Shown piece by piece: positions 14,998-24,273 of a DNA stretch of 64,000 nucleotides. This DNA comes from Mucilaginibacter rubeus (lineage in GTDB: Bacteria; Bacteroidota; Bacteroidia; Sphingobacteriales; Sphingobacteriaceae). The notes below the pieces were generated by a model. The model was not told the origin of the DNA and searched no databases. It saw only the letters and a program-made list of their open reading frames with translations. Within the stretch, counting starts at the first letter, position 1. Each line of letters starts with the position of its first letter. Both the position numbers and the translations under genes were made by a program. The stretch lies in the NCBI RefSeq assembly GCF_014643835.1, contig NZ_BMKD01000005.1:186001-250000 (forward strand). The letters run 5' to 3'.

Positions 14998-17805
14998 ATG
15001 AAAAAACTATTTCTTTTGGATGGCATGGCCCTTATTTACCGGGCGCATTTTGCTTTAAGTAAAACACCACGGTTTACCTCAAACGGGCTAAACACCTCGG
15101 CAATGATGGGGTTTACCAACACCCTGCTGGACGTTTTGAAAAAGGAGGCCCCCACCCACATGGCCGTGGTTTTTGATACCGAAGCACCAACCGAACGACA
15201 TACCGATTTTGAAGGCTACAAAGCCCATCGTGAAGCCATGCCCGAAGATTTGGCGAAGGCTTTACCTTATGTTATAAAAATCATATTGGGTTTTAACATC
15301 CCGGTTATCACCTCCGATGGATACGAGGCCGACGATATCATCGGTACCCTTGCAAAAAAAGCTGAGCAAAAGGGCTACACTGTTTATTGTATGACTCCTG
15401 ATAAGGATTTTGGCCAACTGGTATCAGATAATATTTTCATTTACAAACCGGCCCGCATGGGCAACGAGATGGAAATACAGGGCGTTAAAGAGATATTGGC
15501 GAAATGGGAAATTGAGCGTGTTGACCAGGTGATAGATATTTTAGGCCTATGGGGTGATGCGGTAGATGGCATTCCGGGCATTCCGGGCATCGGCGAAAAA
15601 ACGGCCAAAGCCCTTATTAAACAATATGGCTCGATGGAAAACATCTTTGAGCATAGCCACGAGCTTAAAGGCAAACAGCGCGAAAACGTTGAACAGTTTA
15701 AAGAGCAGGGCCTGATGTCGAAAAAATTGGCCACCATATTGCTAAATGTACCGGTTGAACTGGATGAAGAAGGCCTCGAAGTATGCGCTCCAAGTAAGGA
15801 ACTATTAGAGCCGCTTTTTGCCGAATTGGAGTTCCGTACCTTAGGCAAGCGCGTTTTTGGCGATGATTTCAGCATAACCGAGTTAAAGCCTGCCGGAACC
15901 CAGATAGATCTTTTTGGCAATCCAACGGCAACTGGTCGTACCACCATGACGGTTGATGTGGAAGATATTCGTGAGGACCTGATCATCGCTGCCAAAAATA
16001 TTAACAATACGCCGCATGAGTATCATTTGGCCGACACCCTTGAAAAACGGGCCGAACTGATCAAAATATTAGCGCAGCAGCCAACCATTTGCTTTGATAC
16101 CGAAACCACCGGTACCGATCCTAATCATTGCGAACTGGTAGGCCTGTCGTTTTCTGTTAAACCTGGCCAGGGCTGGTATGTACCCGTTCCTGCTGACCAG
16201 GCAGGGGCGCAAAGCATTGTTACCGAATTTAAAGCGGTGCTTGAAAATGAAAATATCGGCAAAATAGGGCAAAACATCAAGTTTGATATCCTGATGCTGA
16301 AGTGGTACAACATTGAAGTAAAAGGCACCCTGTTTGATACCATGCTGGCGCATTATATCCTTGATCCGGATACCCGCCACAATATGGATATCCTGTCGGA
16401 AAATTACCTTGGCTACAAACCGGTTTCCATAACCGAGCTCATAGGCCCCAAAGGCAAAAACCAGGGCAATATGCGCGATGTGGATTTTGAAAAAATAAAA
16501 GAATACGCCGCCGAGGACGCCGACATCACCCTGCAGCTAAAAGATGTTTTTGAGCCTAAACTAAAAGAGGTTGAAGGCGAAAAACTGGTGAATGAAATAG
16601 AGCACCCGCTTATTTACGTACTGGCCGATATGGAGTACGAAGGCGTAAAAATAGACCACGATACACTGCGCGATTTTAGCAAGCAACTGGAAACCGATAT
16701 CGCTCAGTACGAAAAAACGGTTTACGAAAAGGCGGGCGTTAAATTCAACATTGCCTCGCCAAAACAATTGGGCGAAGTGCTGTTTGAAAAACTGATGCTT
16801 GATCCTAAGGCTAAAAAAACCAAAACCGGCCAGTATCAGACCGGCGAGGATGTATTGCTTTCATTAGCCGCCAAGAGTGATATTGTGCGCGATATCCTGG
16901 ATTTCCGCCAGCTGCAAAAATTAAAATCAACATACGTAGATGCGCTGCCGCAGATGGTAAACCCTAAAACAGGCAGGGTACATACTTCATACAATCAGGC
17001 CGTCGCCGCGACAGGCAGGTTGAGCAGCGTTAACCCCAACCTGCAAAATATCCCAATCCGTACCGAGCGCGGCCGCGAGGTGAGGAAAGCCTTTATCCCA
17101 CGCGACAGCAACCATACCATTGTATCTGCCGATTATTCACAGATCGAGCTTCGCATTATAGCCGAGATCAGCAAGGATCCTAACATGATGCAGGCTTTTA
17201 TTGATAACCATGATATTCATACGGCTACTGCTGCCAACGTTTACGGTATCGGGCTTGATGAGGTAACCAGCGATCAGCGCCGCAACGCCAAGGCGGTTAA
17301 CTTCGGCATTATTTACGGCCAGTCGGCCTTTGGCTTATCACAAAGCCTGGGGATTCCGCGTAAAGAGGCTGCCGAGATCATCGAGCAATATTTTGTGCAG
17401 TTTGCCGGCATTAAACAATACATGAGCGATACCATGAACTTCGCCCGCGAAAATGGCTACGTGTGCACGCTGATGGGCCGCCGCCGCTATTTGCGCGATA
17501 TCAATTCGGCCAATGCAACCGTTCGCGGTTTTGCCGAGCGAAATGCTATCAATGCGCCCATACAAGGTTCGGCTGCCGATATGATCAAAATAGCCATGAT
17601 CAATATTCACCGGGAATTTAAAGCGCAAAAGCTGGATGCCCGTATGACCATGCAGGTACATGACGAGTTGGTGTTTGACGTGCCTAATCATGAGGTAGAG
17701 ATCGTGAAACCGATCATTATGCACCACATGAAAAACGCCATCAAAACCGAGGTACCCATCATGGTAGAGATTGGAACTGGCTTAAACTGGCTGGAAGCGC
17801 ATTAA
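14998..17805 (+). CDS. polA: DNA polymerase I
   Basis: 935 residues, full length, for gap filling and Okazaki-fragment processing. The N-terminal 5' nuclease (about 1-290) has DGYEADDIIGTLA and PDKDFGQL. The 3'-5' exonuclease domain (from about 340) retains catalytic acids in CFDTETTGTDP (about 366), so proofreading is probably intact. The polymerase domain has motif A SADYSQIELR (about 711), motif B RRNAKAVNFGIIYG (about 761) and motif C VHDELVFDV (about 888). Stands alone, flanked by repeats on both sides. Confidence 0.98.
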   Translation: MKKLFLLDGMALIYRAHFALSKTPRFTSNGLNTSAMMGFTNTLLDVLKKEAPTHMAVVFDTEAPTERHTDFEGYKAHREAMPEDLAKALPYVIKIILGFNIPVITSDGYEADDIIGTLAKKAEQKGYTVYCMTPDKDFGQLVSDNIFIYKPARMGNEMEIQGVKEILAKWEIERVDQVIDILGLWGDAVDGIPGIPGIGEKTAKALIKQYGSMENIFEHSHELKGKQRENVEQFKEQGLMSKKLATILLNVPVELDEEGLEVCAPSKELLEPLFAELEFRTLGKRVFGDDFSITELKPAGTQIDLFGNPTATGRTTMTVDVEDIREDLIIAAKNINNTPHEYHLADTLEKRAELIKILAQQPTICFDTETTGTDPNHCELVGLSFSVKPGQGWYVPVPADQAGAQSIVTEFKAVLENENIGKIGQNIKFDILMLKWYNIEVKGTLFDTMLAHYILDPDTRHNMDILSENYLGYKPVSITELIGPKGKNQGNMRDVDFEKIKEYAAEDADITLQLKDVFEPKLKEVEGEKLVNEIEHPLIYVLADMEYEGVKIDHDTLRDFSKQLETDIAQYEKTVYEKAGVKFNIASPKQLGEVLFEKLMLDPKAKKTKTGQYQTGEDVLLSLAAKSDIVRDILDFRQLQKLKSTYVDALPQMVNPKTGRVHTSYNQAVAATGRLSSVNPNLQNIPIRTERGREVRKAFIPRDSNHTIVSADYSQIELRIIAEISKDPNMMQAFIDNHDIHTATAANVYGIGLDEVTSDQRRNAKAVNFGIIYGQSAFGLSQSLGIPRKEAAEIIEQYFVQFAGIKQYMSDTMNFARENGYVCTLMGRRRYLRDINSANATVRGFAERNAINAPIQGSAADMIKIAMINIHREFKAQKLDARMTMQVHDELVFDVPNHEVEIVKPIIMHHMKNAIKTEVPIMVEIGTGLNWLEAH

Positions 17806-17829
17806 GCGCCCGTTGTTAAAGTGACTAAA

Positions 17830-18152
17830 ATGTCATTGCGAGGAGAAACGACGAAGCAATCGCATGCTGTACAGAGCGAACCTATATAGTATGTGATTGC
17901 CACGCTTCGCTTATAATTACATGACTGTAAGCTACTGATTATTAATTGTACTTTTGAACGATTGTATAACATGGGCGTTGCCTGCGGCCCGGGCTTTCCG
18001 CTACAAGTCCTCGCTTTACCCGCATACAAGTCCGGCGCACGCTCCGGGCTTTTCACTGCAATCCCTAACGCGGCCCACACACAATATCGCTAAATATATT
18101 TTACACGCCATCACGATTTTTCGGGCTATCCTGGCGGACACCGCAATGACAT
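17830..18152. mobile_element. Long MITE-like element, copy L2
   Basis: 323 bp with perfect 11-bp terminal inverted repeats ATGTCATTGCG / CGCAATGACAT, the best preserved of the three long copies. Inner module GGGCGTTGCC begins at 17983. Located just after polA. A plausible peptide read through it (WALPAARAFRYKSS...) recurs in the other copies and is only repeat translation. Confidence 0.8.
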
Positions 18153-18376
18153 ATTTATAATTTATGATGCATTTTGCAATATAAGACTATTTTTCCCTCT
18201 TCATAATACACTAACCTATACTTATCCCTTTCCTTTTTCCCTATCATTTTTACAACTATAACATCTTAACGGTAATAAAATTTCAGCGCTTTTAATCTAA
18301 ATTTTACAAAACTATATTAATTGCCGCGGGTTTCTCTTTTGGTAATCTTTGCTTAAATTGAGCCAATAAAACCTGA
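18153..18376. other. Upstream region of glgA
   Basis: About 220 A+T-rich bases between the L2 element and glgA, with no open frame of interest. It contains the candidate promoter at 18321-18351. Confidence 0.4.
18321..18351 (+). promoter_or_regulatory. Possible glgA-glgC promoter
   Basis: TTG at 18321-18323, 20 bases, then AATCTTTG at 18344-18351, one base from TAnnTTTG. It lies 25 bases before the glgA ATG. Confidence 0.3.
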
Positions 18377-19801
18377 ATGAAAATATACCATTTGAGTGCC
18401 GAGTGCTATCCCGTTGCTAAAGTTGGCGGGCTTGCCGATGTTGTTGGCGCATTGCCTAAGTACCAGAACCTTGCAGGTTTGCAGGCTGCAGTTGTCATGC
18501 CTTTTTACGACCGTAAGTTTACCCAGGAAAACGAATTCGAAATTATTTTTGCCGCAGCAACCTTGCTTGGCAACCGCCGTCTTTTCTTCGAGATACTGAA
18601 AGAGAAAACAAATAAACTTGGTTTTGAACTTTATTTAGTAAAAATTCCTGGCTTGCTCGACAGGGAAAATATCTACAGTTACCCTGATGAGCGCGACCAG
18701 TTCATGGCTTTTCAATTGGCATTTTTAGATTGGATCAGTTATTCACAGCAAACGCCTGATTTGATCCATTGTCATGACCACCACGCCGGGTTAGTCCCGT
18801 TTTTACTTTATCATTCCAAACTATATACAAGGCTGGCCAATACCCCAACCATATTTACCATACACAACGGCCAGTACCACGGCGCTTTCGGCTGGGACAG
18901 GCTATCCTTATTACCTGAAATTGACCTGACCAAAACGGGCTTGCTTGACTGGGCGGGCGGGATCAACCCACTTGCCGCCGCGGTTAAATGCAGCTGGCGT
19001 TATACAACGGTGTCTCCAACTTATTTGGAGGAGCTTACTTATAACTCCAATGGTTTGGAGTACCTGTTTTACATTGAACGGGCAAAGGGCTACGGTATCA
19101 TGAACGGCATCGACACCGAGGTTTGGAACCCGCAAACCGACCCGATGATCCCAACCAAATTTTCGGCTAAAACATTGGCCAAAGGCAAAAGGGCTAATAA
19201 AGAAGCTATTTGCAAACGCTTTGAGCTCGATCCCGAAAAACCGTTATTCACTTTTATCGGTCGCCTGGTTGTTGAAAAAGGGGCCGACCTGTTGCCAGCC
19301 GCCATTGAGCGCAGCCTGCTCGAAAACGAAGGCGAAGTAAACTTTATCATATTAGGGGCCGGCGATAAGGAAAATGAACTGGCGCTGCTTCAGCTTAAAA
19401 ATAAATATCCTGAACATTGTAATGCTTTTATTGGCTATGACGAGTCATTGGCGCACCTGATTTATGCCGGGGCCGATTTCCTGCTGATGCCATCGCGGGT
19501 AGAGCCCTGCGGCCTTAATCAGCTTTATGCACTGCGTTACGGCACCATGCCAATTGTACGTACTACTGGTGGATTGAAAGATTCTGTCATTGATTTTGGC
19601 GATGAGGGAGGCTACGGGATCCGCTTTGTACAGGCCAGCGTACAAGATATTTGCCACTCGGTTTTCAGGGCAAAACAACTTTACCAGGATAGCGCAAAAA
19701 TGCAGCAGCTCCGCAAGCAAATGATGGCCCTTGATTTTTCATGGGCACGCTCAACACAACAATACACTGAACTATACGAAAGCTTAAAACTAACTTTATG
19801 A
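18377..19801 (+). CDS. glgA: Glycogen synthase (GT5)
   Basis: Transfers glucose from ADP-glucose to the non-reducing end of glycogen. 474 residues, normal for bacterial GT5. The N-terminal ADP-glucose-binding motif KVGGLADVVGALP is at about 15-27. The catalytic His region TIFTIHNGQYHGAF is at about 158-171, the FIGRLVVEKGADLL nucleotide site at about 294-307, and PSRVEPCGLNQLYALRYGT (retaining-GT Glu) at about 374-392. It overlaps glgC by four bases (ATGA), so synthase and precursor enzyme are made together. Confidence 0.96.
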   Translation: MKIYHLSAECYPVAKVGGLADVVGALPKYQNLAGLQAAVVMPFYDRKFTQENEFEIIFAAATLLGNRRLFFEILKEKTNKLGFELYLVKIPGLLDRENIYSYPDERDQFMAFQLAFLDWISYSQQTPDLIHCHDHHAGLVPFLLYHSKLYTRLANTPTIFTIHNGQYHGAFGWDRLSLLPEIDLTKTGLLDWAGGINPLAAAVKCSWRYTTVSPTYLEELTYNSNGLEYLFYIERAKGYGIMNGIDTEVWNPQTDPMIPTKFSAKTLAKGKRANKEAICKRFELDPEKPLFTFIGRLVVEKGADLLPAAIERSLLENEGEVNFIILGAGDKENELALLQLKNKYPEHCNAFIGYDESLAHLIYAGADFLLMPSRVEPCGLNQLYALRYGTMPIVRTTGGLKDSVIDFGDEGGYGIRFVQASVQDICHSVFRAKQLYQDSAKMQQLRKQMMALDFSWARSTQQYTELYESLKLTL

Positions 19802-21060
19802 CATCCAAAGTAATCTCCATTGTGCTCGGTGGCGGCCAGGGCAGCCGTTTATCACCGCTTACCGCAACGCGGTCAAAGCCGGCAGTTCCAATTGCGGGTA
19901 AATATCGTTTGGTGGATATTCCCATTTCAAACTGTTTGCACTCGGGTATTACGCGTATTTATGTGTTAACGCAATTTAACTCGGCCTCGTTAAACAAGCA
20001 CATCAAAAACACCTACCACTTCAGCAGTTTTAGTGATGCTTTTGTTGATATTCTTGCGGCAGAGCAAACACCATCAAGCGTGGCCTGGTTTCAGGGTACG
20101 GCCGATGCTGTGAGGCAAAGCTTACACCACTTGGCGGTCCATGAGTTTGAGTATGTGCTGATCCTGTCGGGCGATCAGTTGTACCAGATGGATTTTGAAG
20201 ATATGATCAACCATCATATCGAAACCAATGCCGAGATTTCGATAGCTACCATCCCTGTTGATGCGGCTGACGTTCCGGGTTTCGGGATCCTGAAAACTGA
20301 CGAAAACAACATGATCACCTCATTTATCGAAAAACCTAAAAGCAATTTTGAAAGTTGGGCGTCAGAGGTTAGTCCGGAGATGGAAGCTGAAGGCCGTGTA
20401 TACCTGGCGTCAATGGGTATCTACATCTTTAATCGAAAATTGCTATATGAATTGCTTGAAGGCAACGAGCGTACCGACTTTGGTAAAGAGATCATCCCAC
20501 AATCAATTGAAGGCCATCGCGTAGCCAGCTATCAATACGAAGGCTACTGGACAGATATTGGTACTATCCCTTCATTTTTCGAGGCCAACCTGGGTTTAAC
20601 CGATAACATCCCCAAGTTTAACCTGTTTGATAAAAACCCGATCTACACCCGTGCGCGCATGTTGCCGCCGTCAAAAATATCAGGCACGCTGATGGAAAAA
20701 TCTATTGTTGCCGACGGCTGTATTATCAATGCCAAACAGATCATCCATTCTATAATAGGGATTCGTACCCGCATTGGAGTTAATACCATTATCGAAAACT
20801 GTTACGTAATGGGCAGCGACAATTATCAAACCCTTGAGGAAATTGCCGAATGTAAAGAAAGCGGTTCGCCAATTATGGGTATAGGCGATAATTGCCATAT
20901 CCAAAACGCCATTATTGATAAAAATACTTACATCGGTAATAACGTAACCATCAACTGCGGCGAAAAACTTGAAGACGGTGACTATGGAACCCATACCGTG
21001 CAGGATGGCATTGTTGTAGTTAAGAAACGGGCTATAATACCAAGCGGCACGGTTATTTAA
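19798..21060 (+). CDS. glgC: Glucose-1-phosphate adenylyltransferase
   Basis: Makes ADP-glucose from ATP and glucose-1-phosphate, the committed step of glycogen synthesis. 420 residues. The nucleotidyltransferase signature LGGGQGSRLSPLTATRSKPAVPI is at about 7-29 with catalytic Asp in ILSGDQLYQMD (about 125). The sugar site contains IEKPK and EGYWTDIGTIPSF, and the C-terminal left-handed beta helix carries hexapeptide-like repeats. Translationally coupled to glgA. Allosteric behaviour cannot be judged by eye. Confidence 0.96.
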   Translation: MTSKVISIVLGGGQGSRLSPLTATRSKPAVPIAGKYRLVDIPISNCLHSGITRIYVLTQFNSASLNKHIKNTYHFSSFSDAFVDILAAEQTPSSVAWFQGTADAVRQSLHHLAVHEFEYVLILSGDQLYQMDFEDMINHHIETNAEISIATIPVDAADVPGFGILKTDENNMITSFIEKPKSNFESWASEVSPEMEAEGRVYLASMGIYIFNRKLLYELLEGNERTDFGKEIIPQSIEGHRVASYQYEGYWTDIGTIPSFFEANLGLTDNIPKFNLFDKNPIYTRARMLPPSKISGTLMEKSIVADGCIINAKQIIHSIIGIRTRIGVNTIIENCYVMGSDNYQTLEEIAECKESGSPIMGIGDNCHIQNAIIDKNTYIGNNVTINCGEKLEDGDYGTHTVQDGIVVVKKRAIIPSGTVI

Positions 21061-21132
21061 TTAAAAAATAAAAAAAACAAACCATAGTTAATTTGTTATA
21101 GATAGAACTAACCATCTAAAACATAATCAACT

Positions 21133-21318
21133 ATGAAAAAGGCACTATGTATGATCGCTTTAGCAGCGATCTCGTTCAGCAGCGTTTTCGCTCACGGTAC
21201 AGTAGTTCGCCCCTCAAAAGGCATTATGCAAACTGATACTACCAAGAAGAAGAAAACGAAAAAAATGAAAAAAGATACCATCATGAAAAAAGACACCATG
21301 AAGATGAAGAGAAAATAA
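21133..21318 (+). CDS. Small secreted lysine-rich peptide
   Basis: 61 residues. A clear signal peptide (MKKALCMIALAAISFSSVFA, cleavage near VFA-HG) is followed by a very basic tail built from Lys runs and MKKDT repeats (KKMKKDTIMKKDTMKMKRK). I recognise no domain. Low-complexity secreted Lys/Met-rich peptides of this type recur in Sphingobacteriaceae, but their role is unknown; binding acidic envelope polymers or metal is speculation. Followed by an exceptionally strong hairpin. Confidence 0.75.
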   Translation: MKKALCMIALAAISFSSVFAHGTVVRPSKGIMQTDTTKKKKTKKMKKDTIMKKDTMKMKRK

Positions 21319-21356
21319 GTCTTTAGTCTGAAGCCGGAAGTTTAAGTCCGGTGGTA

Positions 21357-21403
21357 TCAAACGTAAACAGCCCCGGCAAAATGCCGGGGCTGTTTACGTT
21401 TGA
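21357..21403 (+). terminator. Perfect 22-bp hairpin, probable bidirectional terminator
   Basis: Arms 21357-21378 and 21382-21403 are perfectly complementary with an AAA loop. The G+C-rich core CAGCCCCGGCA is at the tip and A+T-rich flanks at the base, so either strand ends in a T-containing tract (GTTTACGTTT). It is located after the Lys-rich peptide gene. Confidence 0.65.
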
Positions 21404-21416
21404 AAATATCTCCAAC

Positions 21417-21510
21417 CGTCATTGCGAGGTACGAAGCAATCCCAAACTTTACAGAGAGACTTGTACAGCCGCTCTGCTTCATGGGGATTGCTTCGTACCT
21501 CGCAATGACG
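21417..21510. mobile_element. Short MITE-like element, copy S2
   Basis: 94 bp whose terminal 27 bases at each end (21417-21443 and 21484-21510) are perfect inverted repeats beginning CGTCATTGCGAGGTACGAAG. The centre is ACAGAGAGACTTGTACAGCCGC-like. The best preserved short form in the window, immediately after the 22-bp hairpin. Confidence 0.8.
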
Positions 21511-21533
21511 ATTATTTTATTTGATGTGTTTTT

Positions 21534-22211
21534 TTACAACTCAATAGTTTCGCCAATAGCCGGCAACTTCAAATTCAAGCCTGCTTTGATAAACTTCTCT
21601 GTTACTTCATCCTTGTCAATTTTAATAACCGGGAATGAATCATAATGAATGCCGATGATGTTTTTACAATTGATAAACGCCGACGCTTTAATGGCATCAT
21701 CCGCACCCATGGTATAATTATCACCTATAGGCAGAAATGCCCAGTCGAGATTTTCATCGGCCAGGAGTTTCATATCATAGGTAAGCGCAGTATCGCCTGC
21801 AAAATAGATCACTTTTCCTTCTGCATAAATTAAGAAACCCGCAGGATTACCACCCGGCGAGCCATCGGGCAAGGTACTTGAATGTATAGCGTTTACCATT
21901 TTAACCCTGCCAAAATCAAAGTTAAAGCCACCGCCAATGTTCATGCCATGTACATTTTCAATGCCTTTAGTACCAAGCCATCCGGCAATTTCGGCAATGC
22001 AAACTACTTTTGCACCACTGCTTTTGGCAACTTCCAACAAATCGGTCACATGGTCGCCGTGCCCGTGCGATACCAGAATATAATCGGGCTTCAAGCTGTG
22101 GATATCAATATCCTTTGCCAGCGGGTTAGGGCTTATAAACGGATCGAAAAGTAATTTCTTTCCACCAGTCACAATCTCAAGGGCCGACTGGCCATAGTAA
22201 GTAGTTTTCAT
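21534..22211 (-). CDS. UPF0173 metal-dependent hydrolase (metallo-beta-lactamase fold)
   Basis: 225 residues, cytoplasmic. The metal-binding motif HGHGDH is at residues 49-54, with further ligands expected from the IHSS, AGDTA and GIHYDSFP segments. The size and motif spacing match the UPF0173/YtkL group, whose substrate is unknown. A -7-like TACTTTTG is present on the minus strand at 22236-22243. Single gene. Confidence 0.9.
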   Translation of the reverse strand: MKTTYYGQSALEIVTGGKKLLFDPFISPNPLAKDIDIHSLKPDYILVSHGHGDHVTDLLEVAKSSGAKVVCIAEIAGWLGTKGIENVHGMNIGGGFNFDFGRVKMVNAIHSSTLPDGSPGGNPAGFLIYAEGKVIYFAGDTALTYDMKLLADENLDWAFLPIGDNYTMGADDAIKASAFINCKNIIGIHYDSFPVIKIDKDEVTEKFIKAGLNLKLPAIGETIEL

Positions 22212-22512
22212 AGAAAATAGTTTATTAACCTAATTCAAAAGTAAACACTTATAATCCCGATTTGATTTATTGGCAGAAAAGTTACAGCAGTTTTTTGAAC
22301 AAAAAAAAGCAAGGGGCAGCTTTAAAGTTAATGTCAATTCCGACCGAGCCCGGGAAGACTTGCACATGCAGAATAGGGAGAAAATCCTGTACGCCCTTGT
22401 AAACTCACTTAGCACAGTTTGTTATGCATGGCGTATAAGGTTTCTCTTCGCACAGCCGGTGTTGCCCGCCCTCGCTCATCGAAATGACATTTTTAAGATG
22501 GATGGTATAATT
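22212..22512. other. Gene-free interval with degraded sequence
   Basis: About 300 bases. It holds a short open frame (22270 onward) with no recognisable domain or start context, and near 22475 a GCTCATCGAAATGACAT end that looks like a decayed MITE arm. I see no functional gene. Confidence 0.4.
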
Positions 22513-22827
22513 TTATTTGCCAAACATATTACCCAAGCCGCCTAAACCACCAAACATACTTTGGGTCATGGCAGCCATTTCGCTTTGGCTGATGTTTTCG
22601 GCTTGTTCAAGAGCCTTGTTGATCGCAACAACCAATAACTCTTCCAGTTCCTCTTTGTCGGCACCGGCTAAAAAATCAGGATCTATCTGTACCGATTGGA
22701 TCACTTTATTGGCATTAGCGTTCACAACTATTTTGCCGCCCTCGGCTGTGCCTGATACACTGATGGCATCAAGGCGTTTTTTCATTTCGCCAGCCTTTTG
22801 CTGGGCTTCCATTAATTTATCAAACAT
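22513..22827 (-). CDS. YbaB/EbfC family nucleoid-associated protein
   Basis: 104 residues. A small dimeric DNA-binding protein with the family layout: N-terminal helix MFDKLMEAQQKAGEMKKRLD, central beta hairpin (VSGTAEGGKIVVNANANKVIQSVQIDP) and C-terminal helix (ELLVVAINKALEQAENISQSEMAAMTQ). It ends in a Gly/Phe-rich GGLGGLGNMFGK tail. In many genomes ebfC lies between dnaX and recR, but not here. Confidence 0.93.
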   Translation of the reverse strand: MFDKLMEAQQKAGEMKKRLDAISVSGTAEGGKIVVNANANKVIQSVQIDPDFLAGADKEELEELLVVAINKALEQAENISQSEMAAMTQSMFGGLGGLGNMFGK

Positions 22828-22952
22828 GATTTTCTAGTTTTTAGTGAGTGGTTGATTAGGTGAATGGTTGGAATACGGATTGAGGAAAGGTGATCAATCG
22901 GTTTATTAAAACCACTCACCAAATCAACTCAATAAACCTTTCACCAAAAAAA

Positions 22953-24164
22953 TTAATCATCACTGGTATCGCCATTACCATTGTATGCGCTTTTACGTAC
23001 AATAGGCATGCCAGCAGCTTTAAACAAGTCATCGAGCTTTAATAAACTCCCGTTGGCCAGGTTGGTAAGCAATACTATGGTAATGTCGTGTTTCATATCC
23101 CGCAGGTAAATATGCCTGAACCCATGCCACCAGCCGGTATGATAAATTACCTCCTCGCCCGGTGCTGTAAATGTACGCCAGCCGTAGCCGTAGTTGAAAT
23201 GTCCGTGCACCATCGGGTTGCGCGGCACATAGGCCGAATCAAGCGTGGCCGGTTTTAATAACAACCCCGCGCGCAGAGCACGATCAAACAGGAACAGGTC
23301 ACCAACCGTGCTGTAAATGCCTTTATCACCCACCGGGCCGTCCAAAAAGTTCTGCACTACCGAATAACGCCACTGGCCGCGGTCGTGCCCCACCACATCA
23401 ACCGGGATTTTATCATAAACCGCTTTTGAGTAAACATGGGTATGTGCCATACTGGCTGGTTTAAACACATTTTCCTGCATAAATTGGGCATAGCTCATTC
23501 CGCTCACTTTTTCAATGATGGAACCAAGCACCATAAAGTTGGAGTTGTTATACAGGAAGCGTTTATTCGGTTCATTGAAACGTGTTGGCTTATAATCGGC
23601 AATCATTTTCATAGCCTCGGCATTGGTAAGTCCTTTGCGCTGGTTCAGGTGATTTTTCCGGTAAATATCGTCGATAAAATATACATAATTCATCATACCC
23701 GAGCGGTGGGTAAGTAACAAGCGAATGGTTACACCATCGTAGGGAAAATCAGGGAAAAACTTTTTAACGTCATCGTCAAGCTTCAATTTGCCGCGTTCCA
23801 TCAGCAGGAGGATGGCGGTTGATGTCATAGTTTTAGTTACCGAAGCCAGCTCAAACTGCGAGCCTATTTTCAGACTGTCGCGATGCAGGTAGTCGGCCCA
23901 GCCAATGGCTTTTTCATAAACTATTTTTCCTTTTTTTGCCACCAGCACATTACCGTTAAAACCGCGGGTACGATGCAGCTCCTGCATTACGGCGTCTATC
24001 TTTTTATCAGCATTTTTAGGATTGTAGGCCAGCAACGCCGTGGTATCAAGCGGCCTGGCGGCAACCTGCGATTGCGATTGGTCTTTGTTTTTATTTTTGG
24101 ATGAACAGGCTAACAGTAACAGGGGGGCAGCAAACACTACCAGGCTTTTGTACACTAATCTCAT
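22953..24164 (-). CDS. Serine hydrolase lipoprotein (class C beta-lactamase/PBP-like)
   Basis: 403 residues. Lipoprotein signal with lipobox LLLAC (C20), so exported and lipid-anchored. The catalytic motifs of the serine beta-lactamase/D-alanyl-D-alanine carboxypeptidase fold are present: S108-V-T-K111, a Tyr motif in YNNSN (about 196), and HTGWWHG (about 336). Such lipoproteins include peptidases, esterases and penicillin-binding-like enzymes; true beta-lactamase activity is not implied. Single gene, divergent from the TPR gene at 24274. Confidence 0.9.
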   Translation of the reverse strand: MRLVYKSLVVFAAPLLLLACSSKNKNKDQSQSQVAARPLDTTALLAYNPKNADKKIDAVMQELHRTRGFNGNVLVAKKGKIVYEKAIGWADYLHRDSLKIGSQFELASVTKTMTSTAILLLMERGKLKLDDDVKKFFPDFPYDGVTIRLLLTHRSGMMNYVYFIDDIYRKNHLNQRKGLTNAEAMKMIADYKPTRFNEPNKRFLYNNSNFMVLGSIIEKVSGMSYAQFMQENVFKPASMAHTHVYSKAVYDKIPVDVVGHDRGQWRYSVVQNFLDGPVGDKGIYSTVGDLFLFDRALRAGLLLKPATLDSAYVPRNPMVHGHFNYGYGWRTFTAPGEEVIYHTGWWHGFRHIYLRDMKHDITIVLLTNLANGSLLKLDDLFKAAGMPIVRKSAYNGNGDTSDD

Positions 24165-24273
24165 AAATCAATTTATCTCACACTAAACGAATGCGAAAAT
24201 TAGAAATTATACAGCAGGTATTGATTAAAGTTTTAAAATTTTCTGTTAGTTAGCACAATTAGTATGTTTAAGT

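Noticed and set aside
22270-22545. 91-codon plus-strand frame
   Set aside because: No domain; its 3' part overlaps the ebfC gene on the other strand and its middle resembles decayed repeat sequence.
22953-24164. Antibiotic resistance beta-lactamase
   Set aside because: SxxK, Tyr and HxG motifs are shared by the whole serine hydrolase/PBP-like family; a lipoprotein of this type gives no evidence of lactam hydrolysis.
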